Below the pieces are notes generated by a model that saw only the letters and a program-made list of their open reading frames with translations, ran no database searches and was not told the origin of the DNA. Source: Streptacidiphilus sp. PB12-B1b (lineage in GTDB: Bacteria > Actinomycetota > Actinomycetes > Streptomycetales > Streptomycetaceae). Taken from it: a DNA stretch of 64,000 nucleotides. Made by a program: the position numbers and the translations under genes. The stretch covers positions 3,844,001-3,908,000 of the forward strand of contig NZ_CP048405.1 in NCBI RefSeq assembly GCF_014084125.1. The letters are read 5' to 3'. Position 1 is the stretch's first letter; every line of letters starts with the position of its first letter. Positions 7,467 through 15,835 of this stretch are shown here, piece by piece.

Positions 7467-8429
7467 TCAGTCGCCGCTGTGCGGCGCGGAGTTGTCGGTG
7501 GTGGGGATGAGCGCGATCTTGCCGCGGGTGTGGCGCTCCTCGAGCGCGGCGTAGGCGTCGCGGACGCGGTCGAGCGGGTAGGTGGCGGCGATCGGGATGT
7601 CGAGCTGCCCTGAGGCGGCCAGGGCGGCCAGCTCGGCGAGCACCTCCCGACTGGAACCCTCCGCGCTACCGGCCGTTCTGGTGCCGTACTGTGCCGCCTT
7701 CTCGAAGGAGATGATCGTCTCGATCCGCTCCGGCGGGATGCCCAGGTCGACGGCGAGTTGGACGTACTCGGGCCCGAACAGGTCGATGAAGGCGTCGACC
7801 CCCCGGGGTGCGGCTGCCGTGAGGTCTGCGGCGAGACGGTCGCCGTAGGGGACCGGGACGGCGCCGTGGGCGGTCAGCCAGGGGGCGTTGGCCGATGAGG
7901 CGATGCCCAGCACGTGCGCACCGCGCAGGGCGAGGAGTTGGACGGCGATGGTGCCCACACCGCCGGTCGCGCCGGAGACGGCGACGGTCTCGCCGGGCTT
8001 GGGGGCCACTGCCTCCACCGCCGCCCAGGCGGTGCAGCCGGCGACGTACAGGCTGCCGGCAGCGGTCCAGCTGAGCGCCTGCGGCTTGTGGATCAGCTGG
8101 GTCACCGGAACGACGGTGTGGGTGGCGTGGCTGGAGCGCTGCCAGGAGTAGCCCAGCACGTCGTCGCCGATCGTGAAGTCGGTGACGCCCGCTCCGACGG
8201 CGGTGACGACACCGGCGAGGTCGCTGCCCTGGCCGGACGGGAAGGTCGCGGGGAACCGGCTGTGCAGGGCGCCGGACCGGATGGAGGCCTCGCCGGGGTT
8301 GATCCCCGCGGCCCGCACCTCGACCAGGACTTCTCCGGCGGCCGGCTGGGGCATGGGGATGTCGGCGATGTACAGCACGCTGCGGTCGCCGTACTGGTCG
8401 AAGCGGACGGCTTGGGCCTGGTTGCTCAT
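7467..8429 (-). CDS. NADP-dependent oxidoreductase, zinc-free MDR family
   Basis: 320 residues, normal for quinone-oxidoreductase-like enzymes. The N-terminal GroES-like domain shows VRAAGINPGEASIRSG, followed by the Rossmann domain with GATGGVGTIAVQLL (about residues 155-168), the NADPH-binding motif of the family. No catalytic or structural zinc cysteines are present, so it should reduce quinones, enones or similar carbonyls rather than act as an alcohol dehydrogenase. It is convergent with the SARP gene (12 bases between stops). Upstream lies an AT-rich palindrome at 8560-8577, suggesting control by a small repressor, but no regulator gene is adjacent. Confidence 0.88.
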   Translation of the reverse strand: MSNQAQAVRFDQYGDRSVLYIADIPMPQPAAGEVLVEVRAAGINPGEASIRSGALHSRFPATFPSGQGSDLAGVVTAVGAGVTDFTIGDDVLGYSWQRSSHATHTVVPVTQLIHKPQALSWTAAGSLYVAGCTAWAAVEAVAPKPGETVAVSGATGGVGTIAVQLLALRGAHVLGIASSANAPWLTAHGAVPVPYGDRLAADLTAAAPRGVDAFIDLFGPEYVQLAVDLGIPPERIETIISFEKAAQYGTRTAGSAEGSSREVLAELAALAASGQLDIPIAATYPLDRVRDAYAALEERHTRGKIALIPTTDNSAPHSGD

Positions 8430-8559
8430 GACAACTCCTCTGGGGACGGCGGAGCGGTTCGTCGTCGGCTGCTTGCAGGGGCCTGACGTGGGGCGCGGCA
8501 GTCCGGAGCCGGTGGAGCACGGCCCCGCAGGGCTGGTCCGCCCCGTCCCTCGATGCTAT

Positions 8560-8577
8560 AGCAATAAGTATATTGCT
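8560..8577. promoter_or_regulatory. AT-rich palindromic operator candidate
   Basis: AGCAATA-AGTA-TATTGCT: perfect 7-base arms around 4 bases, strikingly AT-rich in this genome, about 130 bases upstream of the oxidoreductase start. The size and symmetry suit a MarR- or TetR-type dimer. Confidence 0.5.
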
Positions 8578-8722
8578 GCTAATGCATATGGGTGTGTCCC
8601 GAGGCGGTGTCGGGTCGGCCCGCGGCTGCCGCGAGGAACCCCCATGCGAACGTGTCCGTCACGCTCGCCCCCGGCGGCATCCGCCCCCGGCGGAGGGCTG
8701 TCGCGCGCGTTCAGCGAATTCT

Positions 8723-8734
8723 CTTTGTACAAAG
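8723..8734. promoter_or_regulatory. Perfect palindrome CTTTGTACAAAG
   Basis: Twelve-base perfect palindrome in the 439-base gap 8430-8868, about 135 bases before the small exported-protein gene. It may be a regulator site. Apart from this and 8560-8577 the gap shows no gene. Confidence 0.4.
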
Positions 8735-8868
8735 CCTTGGTGACGCTACGTCATATGGTCGGGAAAGAGCCAAAGGATGTCCATCCGCACTCTTTACTCG
8801 CGGGATCCGTACTGGTCTGATCTGTACACAGCACGCAATCCGAGCACATCGAGCAATCGGAGGAAGCA

Positions 8869-9168
8869 ATGGACAGCAAGCGTGGTGCACGGGCGGCGAC
8901 CGCCGTCGGCGTGATCATTGCCGCCGGCATCGCCGGCACCGGCGTGGCCTCGGCGGAGACCGCGCCGGCCGCGACGCACAGAGCCGCTCAGACGCGGATC
9001 ACCTCGATCGCCCAGCTGAAGGAGGGAATCCAGCAGGCCGTGACCGCGGAGCGGAGCAACGCCGCCCCGCAGTTGGCCACCCACCCCGTGGGCCTGGCAT
9101 CCGACGTGCTCTCCAACGTCAAGCTCCCGGAATTCAGCACCGGCCCTGTCGGCTACTTCTCCGCCTGA
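8869..9168 (+). CDS. Small exported protein, unknown function
   Basis: 99 residues from ATG 8869 behind CGGAGGAAGC, a strong ribosome binding site. A signal peptide is clear: basic N-terminus (SKRGARA), hydrophobic core (VGVIIAAGIAGTGV) and AxA-type cleavage near ASAET. The mature part of about 65 residues is Ala/Gln/Thr-rich with LKEGIQQAVTAERSN and ends LPEFSTGPVGYFSA; it has no cysteine. I do not recognise the family. It is followed after 31 bases by the Cys-rich gene on the same strand and probably forms an operon with it. Confidence 0.65.
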   Translation: MDSKRGARAATAVGVIIAAGIAGTGVASAETAPAATHRAAQTRITSIAQLKEGIQQAVTAERSNAAPQLATHPVGLASDVLSNVKLPEFSTGPVGYFSA

Positions 9169-9199
9169 CGGACGACGGCACCGGAAGGAGCGGGGAGCC

Positions 9200-9676
9200 G
9201 TGGACAGTGAAGACACAATGACGTGGTGTCCGAGCGGCAGGGCGGACGCGGCGGAGTCCGTTGTCCTGGGAGTGCACGCGACCCCGGGCCAGCTGACCTA
9301 CCTCGCGGCGCCGATCCCGGCCCGGGACGCGCTGAGCCTGGTACCGGAGGACATCTCTCCCACCCGGGTCCTCAGGTTCGCCTCCCACTGCGTCTCCGGA
9401 TGCGGGAACCGGGAGGGCAGCCACTGCACGCTGATGGACCGGGTGGCGGCCCTCCCGGCGCAGGCGGACTCCGCGTCCGTGCCCCGCTGCCACCTCAGGC
9501 CCAACTGCCAGTGGTGGCGCCAGTCCGGCGTGGAGGCATGCCACCGCTGCCCGCAGGTGGTCACCACGGTCACCGTGGACGACGACCTCGGGAACCTGGT
9601 GAGCAACCCCCGCACCACCCCCGAGGAGGTGGCCGTGGCAGTCGGCTCGGCGGCGACCGAGAGCGGTACCGACTGA
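9200..9676 (+). CDS. Cysteine-rich protein, possible metal or cluster binder
   Basis: 158 residues from GTG 9200, with GGAGCGGGGAGCC upstream. Eight cysteines are arranged in the central part: TWCPSG near the start, then SHCVSGCGNREGSHC (about 68-82), PRCHLRPNC (about 98-106) and EACHRC (about 115-120), several next to His. The pattern suggests a zinc or iron-sulfur centre. There are no signal peptide and no membrane segments. I cannot name the family. It follows the small exported protein closely and is ended by the strong hairpin at 9728-9763. Confidence 0.65.
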   Translation: MDSEDTMTWCPSGRADAAESVVLGVHATPGQLTYLAAPIPARDALSLVPEDISPTRVLRFASHCVSGCGNREGSHCTLMDRVAALPAQADSASVPRCHLRPNCQWWRQSGVEACHRCPQVVTTVTVDDDLGNLVSNPRTTPEEVAVAVGSAATESGTD

Positions 9677-9727
9677 CGCCGTTCCCCTCCGGGACCGGCA
9701 CCCCAGTAGGAGAACGGCATCGAAAGG

Positions 9728-9763
9728 CGTCAGCCCGGCACGCTTCTGCGCGCCGGGCTGACG
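9728..9763. terminator. Strong bidirectional hairpin
   Basis: Perfect 12-base arms CGTCAGCCCGGC (9728-9739) and GCCGGGCTGACG (9752-9763), 12-base loop. It lies between the Cys-rich gene and the convergent TPR gene. Nothing else is recognisable in 9764-9971. Confidence 0.8.
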
Positions 9764-9971
9764 TCGTCGTGCCCCAGTCAGCTCCATTTCCGGTCCGGCG
9801 GGCCGCCGCGATCGCATTTCGAGGCGTCCTCGAGAAAATGGCACGGCGGTATACGCCCGGGGCCGGGTTTCAGCTGTCGCCTTCGGCAGGGAACGGCGGA
9901 TTCCGAATGCGCTGCGGAGACCGGACGGACAGGGCGGGCAATATCCGGGGAATCGTCGCAGAGACGCCGAC

Positions 9972-12188
9972 TCAGGCGATCAGTTCGGGGACGAGGTCGG
10001 TGGCCTCGTCGGTCAGGCCGGGGTCGGCCTCCAGGGCCTGGCGTACGTCGGTGCGGGCGTCGGCGGCGCGGCCCAGGGCGAGCAGGGAGGCGGCGCGGCG
10101 CAGCTGGGCCGAGGGGTCGCCGGTCTCCTCGATGACGGCGCTGAGCCGGTCGACGGCCTCCTGGAAGCGGCTGCCGTCGTGCAGGGCCACGGCCAGGTTG
10201 AAGGCGATGCCCGGTTCGTCACTGAGCTCGGCAGCATGTTCCAGACCGGCGATGGCGGCGGCCAGATCGCCCTGCTCGTAGGCGAGTTCGGCGCGTGCGG
10301 CCCAGGCCGCGGCGAACTGCGGGTCGGCGTCGAGCGCGGCCGTGTACGCCGTGTGCGCATCGGCCGGTCGCCCTGCGGCGGCGTGCAGTTGGCCTGACAG
10401 GGTCAGCAGGCCGGCGTGGTCGGCGGCTACCGCCAGCCCGGCCCGGACGTCGTCTGCGGCGGCGTCGGTCTCACCGAGATCGGCGTGCAGACTTGCCCGG
10501 TTGAGGTAGGCGTCGGCGAACGCCGGGTCGAGCTCGATGACATAGCCGAAGTCGGCGACGGCGCCCTCGACGTCGCCGAGGGCGGATCGTACGTCGGCGC
10601 GGTTGTAGTACGCCTCGACGAACGGCGGGGAGAGCCGGATCGCCGCGTCGAAGTCGGTCAGCGCCTCCTCCAACTGCCCGACGCCGCGCAGCGTGACGCC
10701 CCGGTCGAAATGGTACTCGGCGTAGTTGGGGTCGGCCGCGATCACCGTCGTGTAGTCCGCGACGGCATCGTCGTAGCGGCGCAGACCGGCGTTGACCTGG
10801 GCCCGGTTGTGGCGCAGGACGGAGCGGTGCAGGGCGTGCTCGTGCGGTTCCAGGGAGCTGTCCAGGCTGGTGATGCACTGGTCCAGCAGGGCCAGGGCGG
10901 CCTGCGGGCGGCCCTGGTGGGTCTCGATCAGGGCCAGGCCGTTGCGGTTGAAGGCGGTGCGCATGGCCCGCTCCTTCGGGTCCGGCAGCGCCTTGGCGAA
11001 GGCGATGGCCTCGTTGATCCAGCCGCGCGCCAGGTGGTGGTCCTTGCGTTCGGCGTCCAGGTGCCGGGTGTAGAGCATGGCGGTGGCGTACGCCGCCTGC
11101 AGGTGGATCTCCGGCTCCGTGCTGACCGCCCGCGCGTCGTCCAGCAGCGGCAGCGCCTCGTCGGACAGGCCGAGGGCGGAGAAGGCGATGGCCAGCTTGC
11201 TGGTGAAGGTCCACCAGTGGTCCGGGTTCTGGTCGTAGCCGACCAGCGCCCGCCCGCGGACCCCGTAGTCGACGACGGCATGGTAGAAGCCGAAGTCCAT
11301 GCAGTAGTTGAGGGCGTGGGCGGCCGCGTCGGCGCCCGTACCGGCCGGATCGCTGCCCTGCTCGGCGTGCCAGACGATTGCGCCGAGCCGCAGCGAGGTC
11401 TCGTCCAGGGCCTCCAACTCGGCGCGGCGCGCGTCGTGCAGCCGGGCACGCGCACCCGGTTCCAGCGCCTGGTAGGCCGCCAGCGCGCGCGGATTCTCGT
11501 GGGTGCCGTCGCTGCTGACGTAGTCCGCCGCGCCGACCCGCTGCGCAAGTCCCTGATCGCCGCCCGGCTCCTCGCCTCGCACGGGGTCCGCCCTACGGAC
11601 GCAGTACTCGCCCAGGGCCCGGGTCAGCAGCGTGTCCGGGGAGGCCAGCGGGTCTTCCGGCTCGTCCAGACTGTCGCTGTCGGTGGTGACGACGACGACC
11701 AGCAGGGCCGGATCGGCGCGCCGCAGCAGGACGGCCAGGAACTCCCGGTCGGTCGGGTCGGCGTGCTGCGCCGCGTCCACGACCAGGGTGCGCGGCCCGT
11801 CGCCGAGCGTGGCGGTGTACCGGTTGAGGAACTCGACCAGGCCGTGGGCGATCCGCAGGGTGCGCAGCCGCGCGTAGAAGCGGGTGCGCTCCCTGGGCGC
11901 GGCCAGGGAGGTCAGGGTCTCCCGGGAGGCCGGTACGGAGCCCTTCAACTCCGGTGCCACGGTGAGGATTTCGATGTCGTGCCGGGCGACCGCCGCCGGG
12001 CAGCGGACCAGTGCGTCGGCGACCAGGGCGCGCAGGAGGCTGCCGGCCGCGGTGTACGGGCCGCGCAGGCGGCGGTCCGCGCTGACGGCGGCGAGCACGG
12101 GCGGCAGGGCCAGCCGCTCGTGGGCGGCGGTCCGGGACGCGGCGTCGGGGGCGACGATCCAGTGGTGGCGCTGCTCGGTCGTGCTCAT
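9972..12188 (-). CDS. TPR protein with degenerate STAND-ATPase-like N-terminus
   Basis: 738 residues from ATG 12188. Residues about 30-200 resemble an AAA/STAND ATPase: LVVDAAQHADPTDREFL (135-151) looks like the Walker B of LuxR/AfsR-type ATPases (VVDDAHWADP), but the second acidic residue is Ala and no Walker A P-loop is visible, so it is probably not an ATPase. From about residue 330 to the end there are tandem TPR units (for example YAEYHFDRGVTLRGVGQLEEAL, then FVEAYYNRADVRSALGD), a protein-interaction scaffold. It follows the M50 protease gene by 14 bases and is almost certainly its operon partner, perhaps a scaffold or substrate-recognition protein for the peptide at 13502-13597. Role is inference. 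Confidence 0.75.
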   Translation of the reverse strand: MSTTEQRHHWIVAPDAASRTAAHERLALPPVLAAVSADRRLRGPYTAAGSLLRALVADALVRCPAAVARHDIEILTVAPELKGSVPASRETLTSLAAPRERTRFYARLRTLRIAHGLVEFLNRYTATLGDGPRTLVVDAAQHADPTDREFLAVLLRRADPALLVVVVTTDSDSLDEPEDPLASPDTLLTRALGEYCVRRADPVRGEEPGGDQGLAQRVGAADYVSSDGTHENPRALAAYQALEPGARARLHDARRAELEALDETSLRLGAIVWHAEQGSDPAGTGADAAAHALNYCMDFGFYHAVVDYGVRGRALVGYDQNPDHWWTFTSKLAIAFSALGLSDEALPLLDDARAVSTEPEIHLQAAYATAMLYTRHLDAERKDHHLARGWINEAIAFAKALPDPKERAMRTAFNRNGLALIETHQGRPQAALALLDQCITSLDSSLEPHEHALHRSVLRHNRAQVNAGLRRYDDAVADYTTVIAADPNYAEYHFDRGVTLRGVGQLEEALTDFDAAIRLSPPFVEAYYNRADVRSALGDVEGAVADFGYVIELDPAFADAYLNRASLHADLGETDAAADDVRAGLAVAADHAGLLTLSGQLHAAAGRPADAHTAYTAALDADPQFAAAWAARAELAYEQGDLAAAIAGLEHAAELSDEPGIAFNLAVALHDGSRFQEAVDRLSAVIEETGDPSAQLRRAASLLALGRAADARTDVRQALEADPGLTDEATDLVPELIA

Positions 12189-12202
12189 GCTGGGGCGGCC
12201 TT

Positions 12203-13432
12203 TCATCCGAGGACGGTCACAGGGGCAGGGGGACGCGCGCGGCGGCGGTCGCGGACGGCGATGACGCCTGCGGCGAGCAGTTGTCCGACGGTCAGCGCCA
12301 GCAGCAGGGTGGAATCGAGCAGCGGCCCGAGCCGGGCGTGTTCGGTGAAGCGGTCGAACACCCCGGCGACGATGCGGTATCCGACCGGGAGGGCCACCTC
12401 CGCGAACAGCACGAGGGTGAGGGCGTATCCGGCGACCATCAGCCAGACGTACCAGCGGGCCGCCCGGCGGTCGGAGGGGTGCCAGGCGGACTCGTCCAGC
12501 AGCGGGCGCCCGAGCACCCTGCGGACGGCGTTGCGGAGCAGGCCGCCGGCCGTGCCGTGCAGGTCCTGGCAGTGCAGGAAGGTGCACAGCAGGACGTACA
12601 CGTCGGTGCGCAGGTAGAGGAAGGCCTGCCAGACCAGGCGCAGCAGGGTGGCGTAGGCGAGGGCGAGGCAGAGGCGGCCCGCGAAGGGGAGTGCGCCGTC
12701 CGCGCTGCGGGTGGCGTCGGCGGCGAGCGTGAGCAGCGCGGCGACCAGCACGTCGGCGAGCATGCCGGCCAGGATCGGCAGGTAGCGCTTGCGGCGGGGG
12801 ACGGCGACCAGGCCGTCCAGCGAGGTCTCCAGCACGACGAACATCAGCCGGTGGCTGATCCTCAGCTTGGACGGGATGCCCAGGCGTCGCCCGGCCAGGG
12901 CGTGGAAGCCTTCGTGTACCAGCAGGAAGGGGATCTGGCCGAGGTAGAGGGTGAGTTCGATGAGGGAGAAGTACGAGGTGAAGAACAGGTCGCCGGGGCG
13001 GGGAGCGAGCTGCGGCACCCGGATGGTCTCCACCGTGCCCAGGACGGCGATCAGCAGGTAGCAGGCCAGGGCCGGTCTGCTGAAGACCGCTTGGCCGAGC
13101 CGCTGCCAGCGGACCGGGGCGGCGCTCGCGGCGGGTGCCGGGTCGCTCGCCGCCCGGACGAAGCCCAGATCGTCGAGGGTGGAGAGCAGGTCGAGCATGT
13201 CGATGCTCTCGCCGTTGGCGGCCTCGTAGGAGCGGGCGACCTCCCGGGGCGGGACGCCGTCGGCCAGGCTCCGCAGCAACTGCGCGCCGTCGGCGGGAAA
13301 GACGGCGTAGGAGTCGGTGTCCAGCCGGCCGACCGTGACCTCGTCGCCTTCCTCCAGGTAGACCAGGGGGTACAGCGGCAGGGGGCGGTCCAGGTCCGGC
13401 CCAGCGGCCGCGCCGTCACCAGGGGAAGACAT
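12203..13432 (-). CDS. PqqD-like/M50 peptide zinc metalloprotease
   Basis: 409 residues. Residues about 30-95 resemble PqqD, the RiPP precursor-recognition fold (YAVFPADGAQLLRSLADG ... STLDDLGFV). About six membrane segments follow; the zinc motif HEGFH is at residues 173-177 at the end of one helix, and LRTDVYVLL supplies the likely third ligand Asp, as in the 'putative peptide zinc metalloprotease' (YydH-like, site-2-protease) family. Such proteins cut or export ribosomal peptides within the membrane. The gene lies between the 31-residue peptide gene upstream and the TPR gene downstream on one strand. The combined recognition and protease architecture supports a maturation role; substrate identity is inferred from proximity. 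Confidence 0.8.
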   Translation of the reverse strand: MSSPGDGAAAGPDLDRPLPLYPLVYLEEGDEVTVGRLDTDSYAVFPADGAQLLRSLADGVPPREVARSYEAANGESIDMLDLLSTLDDLGFVRAASDPAPAASAAPVRWQRLGQAVFSRPALACYLLIAVLGTVETIRVPQLAPRPGDLFFTSYFSLIELTLYLGQIPFLLVHEGFHALAGRRLGIPSKLRISHRLMFVVLETSLDGLVAVPRRKRYLPILAGMLADVLVAALLTLAADATRSADGALPFAGRLCLALAYATLLRLVWQAFLYLRTDVYVLLCTFLHCQDLHGTAGGLLRNAVRRVLGRPLLDESAWHPSDRRAARWYVWLMVAGYALTLVLFAEVALPVGYRIVAGVFDRFTEHARLGPLLDSTLLLALTVGQLLAAGVIAVRDRRRARPPAPVTVLG

Positions 13433-13501
13433 ACCGCTCCTCGGTTCGGTTCATCGGTGCTGGGCCGGCCACCGCGCGCTGCGACCGGCCCAGCTGCGCA
13501 A

Positions 13502-13597
13502 CTAGGCGACGACGACGGGACAGCCGCAGACGTACAGCGGACGGACCGTGCTGGTCAGGCGGACAGGGCCTGCCTTGCGGACGACGACCTTCTTCAT
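13502..13597 (-). CDS. Candidate RiPP precursor peptide, 31 residues
   Basis: ATG 13597 with GGAAGGGGG 8 bases before it; stop at 13502. The peptide starts MKKVVVRKAG, has a Thr/Ser/Arg-rich middle and ends YVCGCPVVVA, so both cysteines are in a C-terminal Cys-Gly-Cys-Pro core. The basic Val-rich N-terminus could be a leader. The gene is 70 bases upstream of the PqqD/M50 protease and on the same strand. Basic leader, Cys core, strong ribosome binding site and maturation-type neighbours together suggest a ribosomally made, modified peptide. No lanthipeptide synthetase, radical SAM or YcaO gene is present, so the modification, if any, is unknown. The longer frame starting at 13690 is unlikely. 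Confidence 0.65.
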   Translation of the reverse strand: MKKVVVRKAGPVRLTSTVRPLYVCGCPVVVA

Positions 13598-14308
13598 GGT
13601 GTGCACCCCCTTCCGGAAGCTCGGCTTTGACGAGATGTGCGGAAAGTGGAGTCCCCGGGAATATTTCAGCGTATTTCCCGGCGGCGCCACGCATATAGTC
13701 GGAGAGATTTCGCGGCCATGTCAATGGGTGGAACCGGATCGGTTTTCCCGGACGAGGAGCGGCGATTGGGGCGGGGTTACCCGGGCATGCCGAAAGCATT
13801 ACTCACCGCCGGTGATTACCACTCGCAGGGCAGGGGAAAGCCCGCACCCAGTAATTCAACAATGAACAAAATCTGGGTCGGGCTTTTCCCCGGGCCGATA
13901 ACCGGGCACAATCCCGTGACCGCGCGCAGAAGCGCGGGTGCGTTCCCGGAATCGCATCGCCCACGCGATGGAATGCCCCGCATGCCGAGGCGGCCGACTG
14001 TTCCGGCCGGCCCGGGCGCGGGTGAATCGCTCCGCCCGGCCGACATGAAAGCGGCCGAACTCAGCGGGGCACGGAGGAGTCGGCTACCGGCGGAGCGCCG
14101 CTGTGCGCGCCGACGCCGCAGTCCCCCCGTGAGTGCGCGTTCTTGCTACCGGTCCCCGGGTCCGAGCCGGGCCCGCCCTGCAGGTGCGTGTGCCGGTGCT
14201 GTGGTGCAGATGGTGCTGCTGCTCTTCAATGTCGGACAGGGTTGTAGATTTCCATGCCGCGCCGGGGCCGTCAACCACTCGGTGGCCACAACTTCTGCCA
14301 GGTGCAGG
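13598..14308. other. 711-base gap without a convincing gene
   Basis: This stretch should contain the minus-strand promoter of the peptide operon. It has AT-richer patches (about 13660-13700 and 13800-13880), a small palindrome CACCGCCGGTG near 13806 and a short hairpin CCGCGC/GCGCGG (13920-13937). Short frames here lack ribosome binding sites and have non-coding-like composition. Confidence 0.5.
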
Positions 14309-15565
14309 TCAGTTCGGGGTCAGGCTGTCGGCCGCCACGGCGGGCGTGCCGCTCACCGCGTCCGTGGGCTGCTGTCGGGCGTGCAGCGAGCGGGCGAGGC
14401 GGTGTCCGAGGCGGGCGCGCAGCCGACGCAGAACGGTGGCGGACTCCGCCGCTCGGTTCAGCCGGTAGTACAGCCGTGGCGGGAGGTACGGCAGCAGCGG
14501 GGAGTGGCGCTGGCCGAGCAGCGCGAAGAGTTGATCGGGCGTCAGCCGGGCGTAGCGGTGGATGTTCTCGTACCAGCGGGCGCTGTAGCGGGCCGCGCTC
14601 TGCGTGGAGAGGATGGCGTACCGGCGTCCGCGCTCGTAGGCGGCCAGAGCGGCGCTCAACTCCGTTTGCTCGCAGAGTGCTTCGGCGAGCCCGATGGCGT
14701 CCTCCAGGGCCAGGACGGTTCCGGCGCCGATGGAGTAGTGCGTGGTGTGGGCCGCGTCCCCGAGCAGGACCACATTGCCGTGGTGCCAGCTCCGGTTGGT
14801 CAGCGTCCGGAAGCTCAGCCACTGCGCGCCGGTACCGGTGGCCTGCCGGAGCAGCGGGTGACCGTCGAGTTGGGCGGCGAAGAGTCGCTCCAGCAGAGCG
14901 GTGCCCTCCTCGTCGCCGAGCCGGTCCAGGCCGAGCCCGGACCAGGTCTCGGGGGAGCACTCGACGATGCAGGTGCTCGTCTCGCCGCTGAAGGCGTAGC
15001 CGTAGAACCAGATCCAGCCGTGCGGGGTCTCCACGAAGGAGAAGGTGAAGGAGTCGAAGACCTTGCTCGTGCCCAACCAGACGTACCGGTTCCGGCCTTC
15101 GGTCACAGCAGTGCCGAAGTGCTCCGCGTACAGCTGGCGGATCCGGCTGTTGACGCCGTCGCCGGCGACGACGAGATCGGCCTCGGGCAGTTGGTCCAGG
15201 CTGTCCACCCCGCGCTGGAACTCGACGCGGACGCCCAGTTCGGCGGCGCGTGCGGAGAGGATCTCCAGCAGCCGGTGCCGTCCGATGCCGAACGCCTCGT
15301 CCGAGCGGTGCGTGGTCGTCCCGCCGCGGATGTGGGCCACGCCCTCGTCCCAGCGCACCGAGGCGCCGCGGATCGCCTCGGCGCTCGGCGGGTCGTTCTG
15401 GCGCAGGCGGGCGAGCAGGGTGCCCCAGTACGTCACCCCCCAGCCGTAGGTGGAGCCGTGGGCCTCGCGCTCCAGGACGGTGATGTCGCAGTCCGGGTGC
15501 CGCTGCTTCATCACGATCGAGAAGTAGAGGCCGGCCGGGCCGCCGCCAACGCACACGATCCGCAT
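14309..15565 (-). CDS. FAD-dependent aromatic monooxygenase
   Basis: 418 residues from ATG 15565. The N-terminal FAD motif is VCVGGGPAGLYFS, with the acidic strand end TVLERE; VVAGDGVNSRIR is the DG motif; VVLLGDAAHTTHYSIGAGTVLALED is the GD motif (about 280-305). The pattern and length match class A flavin monooxygenases, closest in feel to salicylyl-CoA/anthraniloyl-CoA hydroxylase N-domains. It should hydroxylate an aromatic ring with NAD(P)H and oxygen. It is divergent from the deacetylase-like gene and on the same strand as the peptide locus, but 700 bases separate them, so a shared role is unproven. The C-terminal 40 residues are basic and low in complexity. Confidence 0.85.
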   Translation of the reverse strand: MRIVCVGGGPAGLYFSIVMKQRHPDCDITVLEREAHGSTYGWGVTYWGTLLARLRQNDPPSAEAIRGASVRWDEGVAHIRGGTTTHRSDEAFGIGRHRLLEILSARAAELGVRVEFQRGVDSLDQLPEADLVVAGDGVNSRIRQLYAEHFGTAVTEGRNRYVWLGTSKVFDSFTFSFVETPHGWIWFYGYAFSGETSTCIVECSPETWSGLGLDRLGDEEGTALLERLFAAQLDGHPLLRQATGTGAQWLSFRTLTNRSWHHGNVVLLGDAAHTTHYSIGAGTVLALEDAIGLAEALCEQTELSAALAAYERGRRYAILSTQSAARYSARWYENIHRYARLTPDQLFALLGQRHSPLLPYLPPRLYYRLNRAAESATVLRRLRARLGHRLARSLHARQQPTDAVSGTPAVAADSLTPN

Positions 15566-15835
15566 GGAAATCCCCACCGAGACAGTGAAATTCACTCCAG
15601 GTAACAGGGAGTCGACGCACAGTGGCAGCACGGCGCGCGGAGTCGGAGCGAGGTTGCCCCGGACGGCGGTACGGGTGCGGACGGTCGGTTGCGGCGGCGG
15701 TGCCTCGTCGGCTGGGCCGGAGCCGCCGGCGCCGGACGCCGGGGTGAGCCGCTGTCGAGCCGTGATCCGCCACGGGCTAGGTTGTTGACCGAGAACTCCG
15801 ACCATGGACCAGCCACACCCACCAGGAGCCGCACG

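Noticed and set aside
14226..14255. A nine-codon minus-strand frame (MEIYNPVRH) as a peptide gene
   Set aside because: No ribosome binding site and too short to distinguish from chance.
14084..14278. A 64-residue minus-strand frame between the monooxygenase and the peptide locus
   Set aside because: Arg/Thr-rich shadow-like composition, no ribosome binding site.
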